Shown: piece after piece, positions 1 through 7,405 of the stretch
Layout of the letters: the number at the start of each line of letters is the position of its first letter
How positions within the stretch are numbered: position 1 is the first letter of the stretch
NCBI GenBank assembly: GCA_963849605.1
Contig: CAWKHX010000017.1
Coordinates: 124,001 to 188,000 of the forward strand
From: DASPHG01 sp963849605
Lineage (GTDB): Bacteria; Actinomycetota; Thermoleophilia; Solirubrobacterales; Thermoleophilaceae
Direction of reading: 5' to 3'
DNA: 64,000 nt
Translations under genes and position numbers: made by a program
Notes under the pieces: model-generated
The model's database searches: none
Seen by the model: the letters and a program-made list of their open reading frames with translations, nothing else
Told to the model about the DNA's origin: nothing

Positions 1-19
1 CGGCGGCGGTGGTGCCCCG

Positions 20-944
20 ATGAACTTCAGCATCGACGTTGTCAGGCAGTGGGCCGAGGAGGTCTGGGGGGACCTGCGCGAAAGCCGCCTCGCGGGCGTG
101 GCGGTCGGCCTTGGCCTGCTCCTGCTCGTGATCACGGCGAGCGCCATCCGCTCGGGTGGCCCGCTCGACATCGAGCCGTCCGCCGCAGGGCCCGCGCCTA
201 CGGCGACCCCGCAGGACACCTCGTTCCAGTTCCCGGGCGAGGCGCCGATGTCGATCCGCGACATCGAGGCGTCGAAGGAGCGCAACCCCTTCCAGTCGAT
301 CGACAGCCTCAGCGCGAGCACCGGTGGCGGCGGCTCGAGCGGCGGTGGGTCGGGCGAGAGCGTCGGTCAGACCGTCACGGCTCTGTCGAACGTCGCCACG
401 GGCACCAGCGCGCCGACGGAGCTGCAGCCGATCACGGACGTCCCGACCGGCCGGCTCGTCCTACCCCGCTGATTCCGACCCCGGCTCCGACTCGACCCCC
501 GCCGGGACGATCGACGACGACAAGGAGCCGGCGAGCGCGCCGGAGACCGACTACTCGTACACGGCCGACGTGCAGTTCGGTCCGGTCGACGACCTCCGGC
601 GCTACGCGACGGTCCAGCGCCTCGGCCTCATCCCGAGCCGCAAGATGCCGCTGATCATGTACCTGGGCGTCTCGACCGACCACGAGACCGCCGTGTTCAT
701 GGTCGACTCGCGCCTCAGCCAGGGCGGCGAGGGCACGTGCGTGCCGAAGGACACTCTCTGCACCTTCCTCGAGCTCAAGCCGACCCCGTCGCAGGACGAG
801 CATCACTTCATGGACGCCGACGGCAACGAGTACCTGCTCCGCCTGCGCGCCCTCAATCGCACGACCGACGCGAGCGGCACCCTGCAGGGCCGCGACGTCT
901 CGGCCCTGCGCGGCAGCCCGCTCGTCATCGACGGCGAGCGCTAG
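20..944 (+). pseudogene. single-pass membrane protein with extracytoplasmic domain, frameshifted
   Basis: The first frame starts at ATG 20 and has a cytoplasmic head, one membrane segment at about residues 25-44, then a linker rich in Gly and Ser. It stops at 472. A conserved-looking domain continues in the next frame from about 465 to 944 (YTADVQFG, then RLGLIPSRKMPL and DADGNEYLLRL). The two parts make one protein of about 305 residues if a single base is added or lost near 440-470. The product resembles the last small gene of type IV pilus-like assembly clusters, but the upstream genes lie outside the window, so this is a guess. Two cysteines (GTCVPKDTLCTF) could form a disulfide outside the cell. 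Its stop overlaps the 3' end of the next gene, which is convergent. Confidence 0.6.
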
Positions 945-1693
945 TCCGCGTCCAGGCCGCGGACCTCTAGCGAGTCCGCGTAGAAGTTCGTCCGGTCACC
1001 GCGAATTCCGATTCGCCCCGGCCGGCGAAGGACGTCACACGAGCCCGCGCGGTCGATCGTCTCGAGCACGACGTCGTCGCCTCGCACCAACTGGATGCGG
1101 ACCTCGTCGTTCGGCAAGTTCACGACCGTGCCCGCGACGTACTCCCATTCGCCGATCCTCGCTGGCGTCGCGGCGCCGCGCGCGCCGTCGAGAAGCGAGT
1201 AGCGGCCTTCGCACTTGCGCTGGACGATCACGTTGCTCTCACGCCGGTTGACCTCAGCCGTGTAGAAGTTGTCGCCATCGTGGCGGCGCAGGTAGATCTT
1301 TACGCCGTCCCATGACTCGCCTTGCCCCGTGTAGCCGTTGTTCCGAAGGCTGAAGGAGACCGCGACGTCGTCGAAGTCGCTGCGCTTCGTCCACATGCGG
1401 AAGACAGCCGAGCCGGTGCCGTTCGAGCATTCCTTGTTCGGCTCGACCGTCGTCGGGAGGCCGGTCCAGAGGCGGTTGCCGTCGCGCAACGCGCAGCCGC
1501 TCTCCATCTCCCAGTCCGGCGAGCGGTGCGCGTCCTCGTACGCGGGCGCGAAGTAGGCGTGATGGTTCGTGATGATCCCGTCGGGGCCATCGAAGTCGTC
1601 GCGGAAGAGCAATGGGCGGTCGTGCCCGATGTCCGCGGTCCAAGCGACCGCAAGGGCCGCGCCGGCGAGGACGGCTGCCAGCCATGCGATCAC
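941..1693 (-). CDS. secreted LamG/concanavalin A-like domain protein
   Basis: A 250-residue protein with an N-terminal hydrophobic signal or anchor (about residues 1-20), then an all-beta domain with features of the LamG / 3-keto-disaccharide hydrolase-like jelly-roll: LLFRDDFDGPDG at the start, WDGVKIYLRRHDGDNFYTAEVNR in the middle and NFYADSLEVRGLD at the end. Such domains bind or cleave glycans outside the cell. Four cysteines may form disulfides. No catalytic acid can be assigned from the sequence alone, so binding is as likely as hydrolysis. Its ATG overlaps the stop of the PPOX-fold gene by four bases (ATGA), so the two are probably translated together. Confidence 0.65.
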   Translation of the reverse strand: MIAWLAAVLAGAALAVAWTADIGHDRPLLFRDDFDGPDGIITNHHAYFAPAYEDAHRSPDWEMESGCALRDGNRLWTGLPTTVEPNKECSNGTGSAVFRMWTKRSDFDDVAVSFSLRNNGYTGQGESWDGVKIYLRRHDGDNFYTAEVNRRESNVIVQRKCEGRYSLLDGARGAATPARIGEWEYVAGTVVNLPNDEVRIQLVRGDDVVLETIDRAGSCDVLRRPGRIGIRGDRTNFYADSLEVRGLDAD

Positions 1694-2172
1694 GCCATGT
1701 GGAAGGTGAACATGCGGTCGGCGTCGATCCGCGCGTAGCGCGGGCCCGAGTCGATGAAGTCCGCACGATCCTGCCCGTAGACCTCAAGCAGCACTTCGCG
1801 GAAGCCTCCCGACGAGACGTCAACCGGTACAGCGCGCCCGTGGACGGTGACCGCGAGCTCCTCGCCCGGAAGGTGGGTGGCGCTGACATGCGGCCGAGCG
1901 TCGATGTGGCGGAAGCGCACGGAGTCGGGCGCCGAGCCGAAGTGGAATGCGCCGCGGTAGAAGATGCCGTCGACCGGCCCGACGATCGGCCGGCCGTCGG
2001 CGGTTGCGGTGGCGAGCGCCAGCAGGCGCATGCCCGTCAGCCTCTCGGCGACCTGTTCTGCGGTCAGCCGACGCTCGGAAGTGATGATCCTGAGCAGGTG
2101 CTGCCCGGCGCTCTCATAACTGCGATCGAGAAGCGCCTGCAACGCGGCCAGGTCGTCCGGCGTCTCGTGCAA
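1690..2172 (-). CDS. pyridoxamine 5'-phosphate oxidase-fold protein
   Basis: A 160-residue protein of the PNPOx-like split-barrel superfamily. After an N-terminal helix, the core begins RLLALATATADGRPIVGPVDGIFYRGAFHFG, which is the usual start of the flavin- or F420-binding barrel. It is followed by RPHVSATHLPGEELAVTVHGRAVPV. These proteins bind FMN or F420 and act on small molecules such as F420-dependent substrates or haem. The cofactor cannot be read from the sequence. It is the first gene of a two-gene unit with the secreted LamG-like gene downstream. The start lies 2 bp from the 3' end of the tRNA-Val gene, so the unit may be read from the tRNA promoter. Confidence 0.75.
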   Translation of the reverse strand: MHETPDDLAALQALLDRSYESAGQHLLRIITSERRLTAEQVAERLTGMRLLALATATADGRPIVGPVDGIFYRGAFHFGSAPDSVRFRHIDARPHVSATHLPGEELAVTVHGRAVPVDVSSGGFREVLLEVYGQDRADFIDSGPRYARIDADRMFTFHMA

Positions 2173-2173
2173 G

Positions 2174-2246
2174 TGGGCCGTGCTGGGCTCGAACCAGCGA
2201 CCCCCAGCTTGTCGAGCTGGTGCTCTCCCAACTGAGCTAACGGCCC
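2174..2246 (-). tRNA. tRNA-Val (GAC)
   Basis: The cloverleaf folds on the minus strand: 7-bp acceptor stem GGGCCGT/ACGGCCC, D arm GCTC/GAGC, anticodon stem CCAGC/GCTGG, T arm GCTGG-TTCGAGC-CCAGC, discriminator A. CCA is not encoded. The anticodon loop reads T-C-GAC-A-A, so GAC reads Val codons. Base 33 is C, where nearly all elongator tRNAs have U. The next gene starts 2 bp downstream. Confidence 0.9.
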
Positions 2247-2257
2247 GGGTCGGCGCT

Positions 2258-2263
2258 AGCGTA
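2258..2263 (-). promoter_or_regulatory. -10 box of tRNA-Val
   Basis: On the minus strand the sequence GCTACGCTAG holds a TACGCT -10 hexamer 11 nt before the mature tRNA-Val 5' end. The same ten bases stand at the same distance before tRNA-Cys (4380-4385). No clear TTGACA-like -35 is seen. Confidence 0.6.
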
Positions 2264-2274
2264 GCAGCGCCGAG

Positions 2275-3277
2275 TCAGGCCGCTGGAGCGCCCACCTCGG
2301 GCACGATTCCGCTCGGCTCGGCGGTGTTTTCGAGCACGCCGTGGGCACGCATCGTGATCTCGAAAGTCTCGCGCGTCGTGTAGCGCGGCTGCCAGCCGAG
2401 CGTCTCCTTCACCTTCTCGTTCGAGCACACCCACGGGTTCATCGCGAACTCGATCTGCCCCGGCGGCGTCTCGCTCGCGCCGAGGCGCCACGTCGCGCGG
2501 CCGATCGTGCGCGCGAGCCGCAGCGGCATCTTGCGCACCTTCGCACCGAGCACCTCGGCCGTCTCGCGCATCGTCATCACGCCGTCGCCGGTGATGTTGA
2601 AAGCGCCGGCGTGGCCGCCGTCGAGCAGGCCGATGAGCGCGTCGACGACGTCGTCCTCGTGCACGAACTGGATCAGCTGGTCGAGGTTGCCGCCGAAGTC
2701 CGGTTGGAACGGAGCCTTGGTCCAGATGCGCACGAGGTAGTTGTCGACGTTCGGCCCGAACACGATGCACGGCCGGACGATCGTCATCGTGCGCTCCGGG
2801 TGCTGGAGGGCCCAGAGCTGGCACAGCCGGTCGGACTCCGTCTTGTCGCGGGCGTACTCGAACGCGGCCACACCGCGCACCGGCCACTCCTCGGTGATCG
2901 GCACCGGGTTGTCGGGGAACGCTCCGTAGGCGGTCGTCGACGACGTCGACGAGCACGTGGCCGACGTCGGCCTGCGAGGCCGCCTCGAGCACGTTGTGCG
3001 TGCCGTTCACGTCGATGTCGTACATCCGCCGCTCGTCCTTGATCGGGTTGAGGACGAACGCGAGATGGATCAGGACGTCCGGTCGCTCGCGCGCGACCAG
3101 GTCGCGGGTGGCGGCGGCGTCGCGCACGTCGAGCTCCGCCCACTCGGTCTTCGGCCGGAACGACCGCGGCGGGCGGACGTCGGCGATCAGGATCCGGTCG
3201 GTCTCCTCACGCGACCCGAGCTGCTCGACGAGCCGGCTGCCGATGTAGCCCGAGCCGCCCGTGACGAGATACCGCAT
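2275..3277 (-). pseudogene. NAD-dependent epimerase/dehydratase (extended SDR), frameshifted
   Basis: The N-terminal half starts at ATG 3277 with the Rossmann motif TGGSGYIGS and reads through VLIHLAFVLNP and DVNGTHNVLEAA. Near 2945 the frame is lost by one base within a GTCGACGTCGTCGACG stretch. The other frame continues with the expected VTSSTTAYGAFPDNP, then VRPCIVFGPNVDN and YTTRETFE, to the stop at 2275. Together they form a normal extended short-chain dehydrogenase of about 333 residues, a family that works on nucleotide sugars. The catalytic Tyr of the YxxxK motif appears as EYARDKTESD. A TAGGGT box 7 nt before the ATG suggests a leaderless transcript. A sequencing error is as likely as a true frameshift. 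Confidence 0.75.
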
Positions 3278-3304
3278 GGCCCGAACCCTAATGCCGCTGA
3301 CAAA

Positions 3305-3364
3305 GAGAAGGGCCCCGGGGGGCTGCCGCCGGGACCCTTCTCGAAAGGCGGCTTCCCAGCCGCC
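3305..3364. other. two consecutive hairpins in a divergent intergenic region
   Basis: Stem 1 pairs 3305-3318 with 3329-3342 (13 of 14 positions match, arms beginning GAGAAGGG). Stem 2 pairs GGCGGCT (3347-3353) with AGCCGCC (3358-3364) around a 4-nt loop. They lie between two divergent genes, so they are not simple terminators. They may be a folded leader of the rightward gene or a small RNA. Confidence 0.45.
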
Positions 3365-3439
3365 ACACAGCCCTTGAACGCAGGAGCGGCCCCGAGGTTG
3401 AGAAGTTCTGCCGTCCGGCCCGGGGTACATTCTTGGGCC

Positions 3440-4015
3440 ATGGAGGCGCTCACCGCTCGCGCGGTCGCCCGCGAGGAGTCGTTCAGCCCCGGGACCGCGT
3501 ATTTCGTCCCGCCGCTCCCCCCGTCGGAGCTCGATTTCGGCGCGTGGCTCGCCGACCGCACGCCGGCGGGCGCGGGGACCCTGCCCGTGATGGCGCCGGG
3601 GACGCAGACCCCGATCCGGCTTCCGTGCATCCGCCCTGCGGTCCCATCGCCGACGTCTTTCTTCGGACGCCGGCGACGCGGCTCGGCGCCAGCAGTCCAC
3701 GCGGCATATCTCGCGGATGTGCACGGTCTCAGCCCGCGCGCACTCGCCTCGTCGGGCGAGTTCGCGTTCACGACCGAGCGCGCCGCGCGCCAGCACATCC
3801 GCGACGGCCGCCTGACGGCCGCCGACCTTGGGGCGTGGCCGTGGGCCGTCGTCGACGGCAAGGCCCTCCCGCGCAACTGGTGGGCGGACCGGGACTTCGC
3901 TCTCGCTCTCCAGGAATGGGCGCTCGGCGACCTGCACTGGCTTGCGCACACTCCCGCAGTGGAGCCGCTGCGGCCGCGGCGCTACACGGCGGCTGCGCGA
4001 CTGCCTGTCGCCTGA
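3440..4015 (+). CDS. hypothetical protein
   Basis: A 191-residue protein that I do not recognise. ATG 3440 is chosen because a TACATT box ends 8 nt upstream, matching the leaderless pattern of this window. The N-terminal half is low in structure (FVPPLPPSELDFGAWLADRT). The C-terminal half looks folded and helical, with FAFTTERAARQHIRDGRLTAADLGAWPW followed by a Trp-rich stretch (NWWADRDFALALQEWALGDLHWLAH). No signal peptide or membrane segment is seen. Codon use fits the neighbours. It converges with a small gene on the other strand, 8 bases away. Confidence 0.5.
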   Translation: MEALTARAVAREESFSPGTAYFVPPLPPSELDFGAWLADRTPAGAGTLPVMAPGTQTPIRLPCIRPAVPSPTSFFGRRRRGSAPAVHAAYLADVHGLSPRALASSGEFAFTTERAARQHIRDGRLTAADLGAWPWAVVDGKALPRNWWADRDFALALQEWALGDLHWLAHTPAVEPLRPRRYTAAARLPVA

Positions 4016-4023
4016 GTCAACCG

Positions 4024-4284
4024 CTAGCCGAGACCGCCGGGGAGACCCGGGACGTTTCTTTCGTGACCGCCGCGCGGATCATCGGCGGGCGAAGGTTGCG
4101 GGCTCGCGTCGATCGTCGGAGTCAGGGGTTGCTGTCGCAGCTCTGGAGGCATTTCGACCTTCACGACCTCCCAGTCACCGTCCGCGGCGGGCCGCGCGAA
4201 GAAGCGATGGCTTGTGCGGTCCTCGTGAGTCGCCTGCAGCTGTTCGGCTCGAGCTTCGGCTTCTGAGCGCGTCATGTCACCCAT
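4024..4284 (-). CDS. small hypothetical protein
   Basis: An 86-residue protein starting at ATG 4284. A longer in-frame start at 4362 would read into tRNA-Cys and is not credible. The first 50 residues form one amphipathic unit (RSEAEARAEQLQATHEDR, then FFARPAADGDWEVVKVEMPP) and the tail is rich in Pro and Gly. The pattern of a short helix followed by a beta-hairpin with a DWEVVKV core recurs in small actinobacterial proteins of unknown role. It probably shares the tRNA-Cys transcript, being just downstream. Confidence 0.5.
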   Translation of the reverse strand: MGDMTRSEAEARAEQLQATHEDRTSHRFFARPAADGDWEVVKVEMPPELRQQPLTPTIDASPQPSPADDPRGGHERNVPGLPGGLG

Positions 4285-4297
4285 GGTAAGCCGAGTA

Positions 4298-4368
4298 AGG
4301 CGCCGACCGGAATCGAACCGGTGTAAACGGCTTTGCAGGCCGCTGCGTAACCACTCCGCCACGGCGCC
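4298..4368 (-). tRNA. tRNA-Cys (GCA)
   Basis: Minus-strand cloverleaf: acceptor GGCGCC/GGCGCC, anticodon arm GCGGC-CTGCAAA-GCCGT with anticodon GCA, T arm ACCGG-TTCGATT-CCGGT, and discriminator U, an identity base of tRNA-Cys. CCA is not encoded. It diverges from tRNA-Gly, with 72 bp between them. Confidence 0.95.
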
Positions 4369-4379
4369 GGAGCGGGCCT

Positions 4380-4385
4380 AGCGTA
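4380..4385 (-). promoter_or_regulatory. -10 box of tRNA-Cys
   Basis: TACGCT on the minus strand, 11 nt before the tRNA-Cys 5' end, inside the decamer GCTACGCTAG that also precedes tRNA-Val. Confidence 0.6.
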
Positions 4386-4423
4386 GCGTCGTGACCCTCG
4401 CGGGCCACCGTCGGGCCGACGCT

Positions 4424-4429
4424 TATACT
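4424..4429 (+). promoter_or_regulatory. -10 box of tRNA-Gly
   Basis: TATACT, close to the consensus, ends 11 nt before the tRNA-Gly 5' end. No -35 match is visible at 16-18 bp upstream. Confidence 0.65.
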
Positions 4430-4440
4430 GAGCCCGCTGC

Positions 4441-4514
4441 GCGGATGTAGCTCAGTTGGCTAGAGCGTCTGCTTGCCATGCAGAAGGTCGTGGGTTCGAA
4501 TCCCATCATCCGCT
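4441..4514 (+). tRNA. tRNA-Gly (GCC)
   Basis: Cloverleaf with acceptor GCGGATG/CATCCGC, anticodon arm TCTGC-TTGCCAT-GCAGA with anticodon GCC, T arm with TTCGAAT, and discriminator U as usual for bacterial tRNA-Gly. CCA is not encoded. Its last nine bases overlap the 3' end of the deacetylase gene on the other strand. Confidence 0.95.
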
Positions 4515-5234
4515 TTTCTCAGCGTACGCCGGGGCCTGTTCCGGCAACTTCAGTCTTTGAATCAGCTTCTCGGGCGGGGCGGTCGGGGGAGCGCCCACGC
4601 GAGGAACGGCGAACTTCCGCCAGGAGTCGCTCTTGGTCGCAAACGCGAGCTGATAGCCCGCATCGGCGGCCGCCCGCTCCACCCGGCGATCATGGTTCCC
4701 GGAGGGATAGGCCAGCGTAAGACAGGGTTCCCCCGTGATCGCCTCCACGGCCTCGCGCGACGCCACCATCTCGTGGCGCAGCTCTTCATCTCCCAACTCT
4801 CGCACGGCATGATGCGACAACGTGTGCGATCCCAGCTCCATCCCGGCTTCGTGCAGCTGCCGGGCCTCGTCCTCGGTCATGATCACACCGGCATCACCAA
4901 GCCATGGGACGTGATCGCCAAACCCGGCAGGGCAGACGAAGAACGTCGCGCGGACGCCAAGTCGAGCAAGCAGGGGCGCGGCCGTGGTCAGACCGTCTCG
5001 CCAACCATCGTCGAACGTCAGCACGGCGATGCCCGGTGGTGGAACAGGGCCTTGCCATTCCGTGGCGAGCTCGCCCGCGGTTGCAAAGCGATACCCACGC
5101 CGCCGCAACAGCGCTATATGCGCTTCGAGCTGCCGTGGAGGAGTGATCATGCCGGCGCTCCGTTCGCCGAGCGGCTCGCCGACAAGGTGGTAGAAGATCA
5201 CTCGAGTCGGCGGCAACCCGTTGCGTCCCGTCAT
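4506..5234 (-). CDS. polysaccharide deacetylase (NodB/CE4 family)
   Basis: A 242-residue protein of carbohydrate esterase family 4, which removes N- or O-acetyl groups from glycans with a metal ion. The motif LTFDDGW carries the catalytic base and metal Asp pair, SHTLSHH supplies the two metal histidines, and LAYPSG is motif 3. I chose ATG 5234 because it overlaps the stop of the upstream methyltransferase as ATGA; longer forms run into that gene. No signal peptide is seen, so it may act in the cytoplasm on a lipid-linked or nucleotide sugar. The last codons overlap tRNA-Gly by nine bases on the opposite strand. Confidence 0.85.
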   Translation of the reverse strand: MTGRNGLPPTRVIFYHLVGEPLGERSAGMITPPRQLEAHIALLRRRGYRFATAGELATEWQGPVPPPGIAVLTFDDGWRDGLTTAAPLLARLGVRATFFVCPAGFGDHVPWLGDAGVIMTEDEARQLHEAGMELGSHTLSHHAVRELGDEELRHEMVASREAVEAITGEPCLTLAYPSGNHDRRVERAAADAGYQLAFATKSDSWRKFAVPRVGAPPTAPPEKLIQRLKLPEQAPAYAEKSG

Positions 5235-5947
5235 GAATGGATCTCCCCACTCGGGACGGACGGCGTCGGCCGGGTGATGAGCCACTGTCCGATCGAATCC
5301 TGCAGCTCTAGCCGCCACTCGGACTCCGCCGTGAGCTCCCGGACAGCCCGGCAAGCACAGTCATGCGGATGGCTGGGGTTCTCATGCCAATCATGCCCCG
5401 AGATCACTCCCTTGACCTTGCGGTCCAGGACGGCAAGTTCGCGGCGAGTCTGGTCGTACCTATGGGACGTATCGAGATAGGCCCAGTCGAAGTACGCGTC
5501 CGGGAATCGCTCCAAGATCGCGACATCGTCTCCGACATGGAACTTGCATTCGGTCTCCCCGCGGCAGTCCTCAACCGTCCGTTGCGCCTCCCGATATGCC
5601 TCTCGGGTGCTCCGCTGGCTATACGACTCATGGAACTGTTCGCCCCACAGCTCCCACCACCCGTCGACCAGGTGAAGCTCTCGGGGTTGGGTGATCCGCA
5701 GGATGTCTGCAGAGAAGCCGCCCTTGTACACCCCCACCTCCACCGCGACCCCTCCCTTGGGGAGCAAGTGAAGGAGATCCTCCCGCAGCATCGCCGCGAA
5801 CCATAACCGCGCCGCCTTGGGCTGAAGCCGGCCCCCGTCCGTCCGGCCCGTCTCGTACAAACGTCCAGTTCGTTTGACCGTGCTCGCTAGTAAGCGGTAA
5901 GCCCCCGCATGCGAAGCGAGAAGAGGAGCACGGATGTTGACACTCAC
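5231..5947 (-). CDS. class I SAM-dependent methyltransferase (Methyltransf_24-like)
   Basis: Motif I is VEVGVYKGGFSADIL, and the later YFDWAYLDTSHRYDQTRREL matches the Asp-His-rich segment of the Methyltransf_24 family. Members of that family modify sugars or small molecules in cell-envelope clusters. It is coupled to the deacetylase by ATGA, which supports a glycan-tailoring pair. The annotated ATG 5947 overlaps the first 14 bases of the divergent HesB-like gene, whose start is better supported. The true start may therefore be internal, for example the TTG before YETGRTDGG. The substrate cannot be told. Confidence 0.75.
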   Translation of the reverse strand: MSVNIRAPLLASHAGAYRLLASTVKRTGRLYETGRTDGGRLQPKAARLWFAAMLREDLLHLLPKGGVAVEVGVYKGGFSADILRITQPRELHLVDGWWELWGEQFHESYSQRSTREAYREAQRTVEDCRGETECKFHVGDDVAILERFPDAYFDWAYLDTSHRYDQTRRELAVLDRKVKGVISGHDWHENPSHPHDCACRAVRELTAESEWRLELQDSIGQWLITRPTPSVPSGEIHS

Positions 5948-6257
5948 GCTCGCGGCTCTAGAAGCGATCCTTCAGTTGATGCACCGGGAAGGTGCGAATG
6001 GACTGCGGCTCCATGTTGGAACGCGCAGGTTCTCGCCGATCCCTGCCATCCAGATTGAGGCTGCACTGATGCCTCACGCAGATGACTTCGTGCTCGAGAT
6101 CGATGGCGCACGCCTCTATCTCGACCCCGAGACGTACAAGGTTGTCGATGACAAGGTGCTCGACGCGGACCTGACAGGCGGCGAGCCCCGGTTCATGATC
6201 TACGAACAGCCCGAGCACATGCGCACACGGTCGACGAACGACGAAGGCACCGCCTAG
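5934..6257 (+). CDS. HesB/IscA-fold protein without cysteines
   Basis: A 107-residue protein that follows the Fe-S biosynthesis (HesB) fold from end to end: MLTLTLAALEAI, GLRLHV, MPHADDFVLEIDGARLYLDP, then VLDADLTGGEPRFMIYEQP. The three cysteines that bind iron-sulfur in A-type carriers are absent; indeed the protein has no cysteine at all. It belongs to the degenerate branch often seen in actinobacteria, whose role is not known. ATG 5934 has a GAGGAG ribosome-binding site about 8 bases upstream. A perfect inverted repeat at the stop codon should end the transcript. Confidence 0.7.
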   Translation: MLTLTLAALEAILQLMHREGANGLRLHVGTRRFSPIPAIQIEAALMPHADDFVLEIDGARLYLDPETYKVVDDKVLDADLTGGEPRFMIYEQPEHMRTRSTNDEGTA

Positions 6258-6270
6258 GCGGTGCCTTCGT
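6241..6270. terminator. perfect inverted repeat, likely bidirectional terminator
   Basis: Two 15-nt arms (ACGAAGGCACCGCCT and its exact complement) meet with no loop, with the TAG stop of the HesB-like gene at the centre. No clear T tract follows. It lies between a rightward and a leftward gene, where a two-way terminator is expected. Confidence 0.6.
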
Positions 6271-6368
6271 TCGGCCCTTCGCGGGGCCAGCCATATGGGG
6301 CTGACAGCAGCTTTGTCCCGCTGCGGGCCGGACTTCGTAGCCCACCATGGCCCATCACGGCGGGGCCG

Positions 6369-7184
6369 TCACCCGAACGTTTGTCCAGGTGAGATGTGGC
6401 GCGCGACCGCGCGCCAGCGGCCCGATTGCTTCACGAACGCGTCGGTCATCAGGTAAACGCCCTCGCGGGCCTCGCCGCCCATGCGGCCGGACTGGCGATA
6501 GCGAGAGCGGGCCACGGCAAAGCGGCCGTAGTGCTGGACGACGATCTCTTCGAACTCCCACGAGTCGACCTCGTACTCGTCGCGGGTGACCGCGAGGTAC
6601 TGCTCGCGGGTACGCACCGGTTCCTGCGGCCGCCCAGTGGTCAGCGTGAACTCGGGTGCCAGCAGCGTCTCGAGGAACGCCATCTCGCGCTCGGCCACAG
6701 CGCCCGCCCAGCGCCGCTCGAGCTCTTCGATCTCGGCCTCCGGCGGATCTTCGTCCTCCGCCTCCGCCCTACCCCCCGCCTGGCGGTCGAGCTCCTCGTT
6801 GACGAGCTGGTCCGCGCGCTCGTTCTGCTCGCGCCGCACGTCGCGGACGCTCCAGCGGTCGAACACTCGGAGCGCCTTCATCGTCTCGGTGAAGAGCGGC
6901 ATCAGCCCCTTGTTCTTCACCTTGTACTCGCCGCCGATCTGCCGCGCGACGAGCTGCGAGTCGTTCACGAGCTCGAGCTCGGACGCCCCGAGCTCGGTCG
7001 CGAGCTCGATGCCCAGCTGGATCGCCTTGTACTCGGCCACGTTGTTCGTGGCCTCGCCGATGAACTCGGCGCGTTCGCCGAGTGTGGTGCCGTCCGGCGC
7101 AGTCGCGACCGCGGCCGCGGCCGCCGGGCCGGGGTTTCCGCGCGACCCGCCGTCCACGTGGACGACGACCTTCGGGTGCGCCAC
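6369..7184 (-). CDS. ribonuclease HI fused to an NTF2-like (DUF4440/SnoaL) domain
   Basis: Residues 1-132 form an RNase HI domain with all four catalytic acids: D11 in HVDGGSRGNPGP, E51 in NNVAEYKA, D75 in VNDSQLV and D125 in ERADQLVN. This domain would cut RNA in RNA-DNA hybrids. An acidic linker (residues about 138-152, EAEDEDPPEAEIEE) leads to a C-terminal cone-shaped NTF2 domain (about 153-271; MAFLETLLAPEFTL, then VARSRYRQSG and GRWRAVARHIS). The domain pairing is unusual; bacterial RNase HI proteins more often carry an acid phosphatase or hybrid-binding domain. GTG 7184 overlaps the stop of the upstream gene by one base. This is the last gene of a three-gene operon. Confidence 0.85.
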   Translation of the reverse strand: MAHPKVVVHVDGGSRGNPGPAAAAAVATAPDGTTLGERAEFIGEATNNVAEYKAIQLGIELATELGASELELVNDSQLVARQIGGEYKVKNKGLMPLFTETMKALRVFDRWSVRDVRREQNERADQLVNEELDRQAGGRAEAEDEDPPEAEIEELERRWAGAVAEREMAFLETLLAPEFTLTTGRPQEPVRTREQYLAVTRDEYEVDSWEFEEIVVQHYGRFAVARSRYRQSGRMGGEAREGVYLMTDAFVKQSGRWRAVARHISPGQTFG

Positions 7185-7405
7185 TACTGGCCGGGTGCGT
7201 CCGCGGGGGCGGACCCGGTGAGCGGCGAGCGCCGCCTGTCGCGAAGCGTGCGCTGCTCGCCCTCGGGCGCATCCGCTCCGGCGCGGCGGTCGGCGCCCGC
7301 GCGCCGGTCGATGATGACCTTCACGTTCGGGTCGTCCTTGTAGTAATCGACGAGCTTGTCGTACAGCTCGTCCTCGAGCGCCTGTGGGACGACGCAGTAG
7401 ATCAC
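7184..7405 (-). CDS. conserved small protein, Arg/Asp-rich C-terminus
   Basis: A 73-residue protein starting at GTG 7405, which overlaps the upstream stop as GTGA. The N-terminal part (YCVVPQALEDELYDKLVDYY, then NVKVIIDRR) has a beta-alpha-beta look. The C-terminal part is a run of RR-AGAD and RDRRR blocks. I do not know its function. The tight coupling to the zinc-finger gene and the RNase H fusion suggests a nucleic-acid-related role, but that is inference from context only. Confidence 0.7.
   Translation of the reverse strand: MIYCVVPQALEDELYDKLVDYYKDDPNVKVIIDRRAGADRRAGADAPEGEQRTLRDRRRSPLTGSAPADAPGQ

Noticed and set aside
4285..4362. Longer start for the small gene at 4024-4284
   Set aside because: The extra residues are coded by tRNA-Cys.
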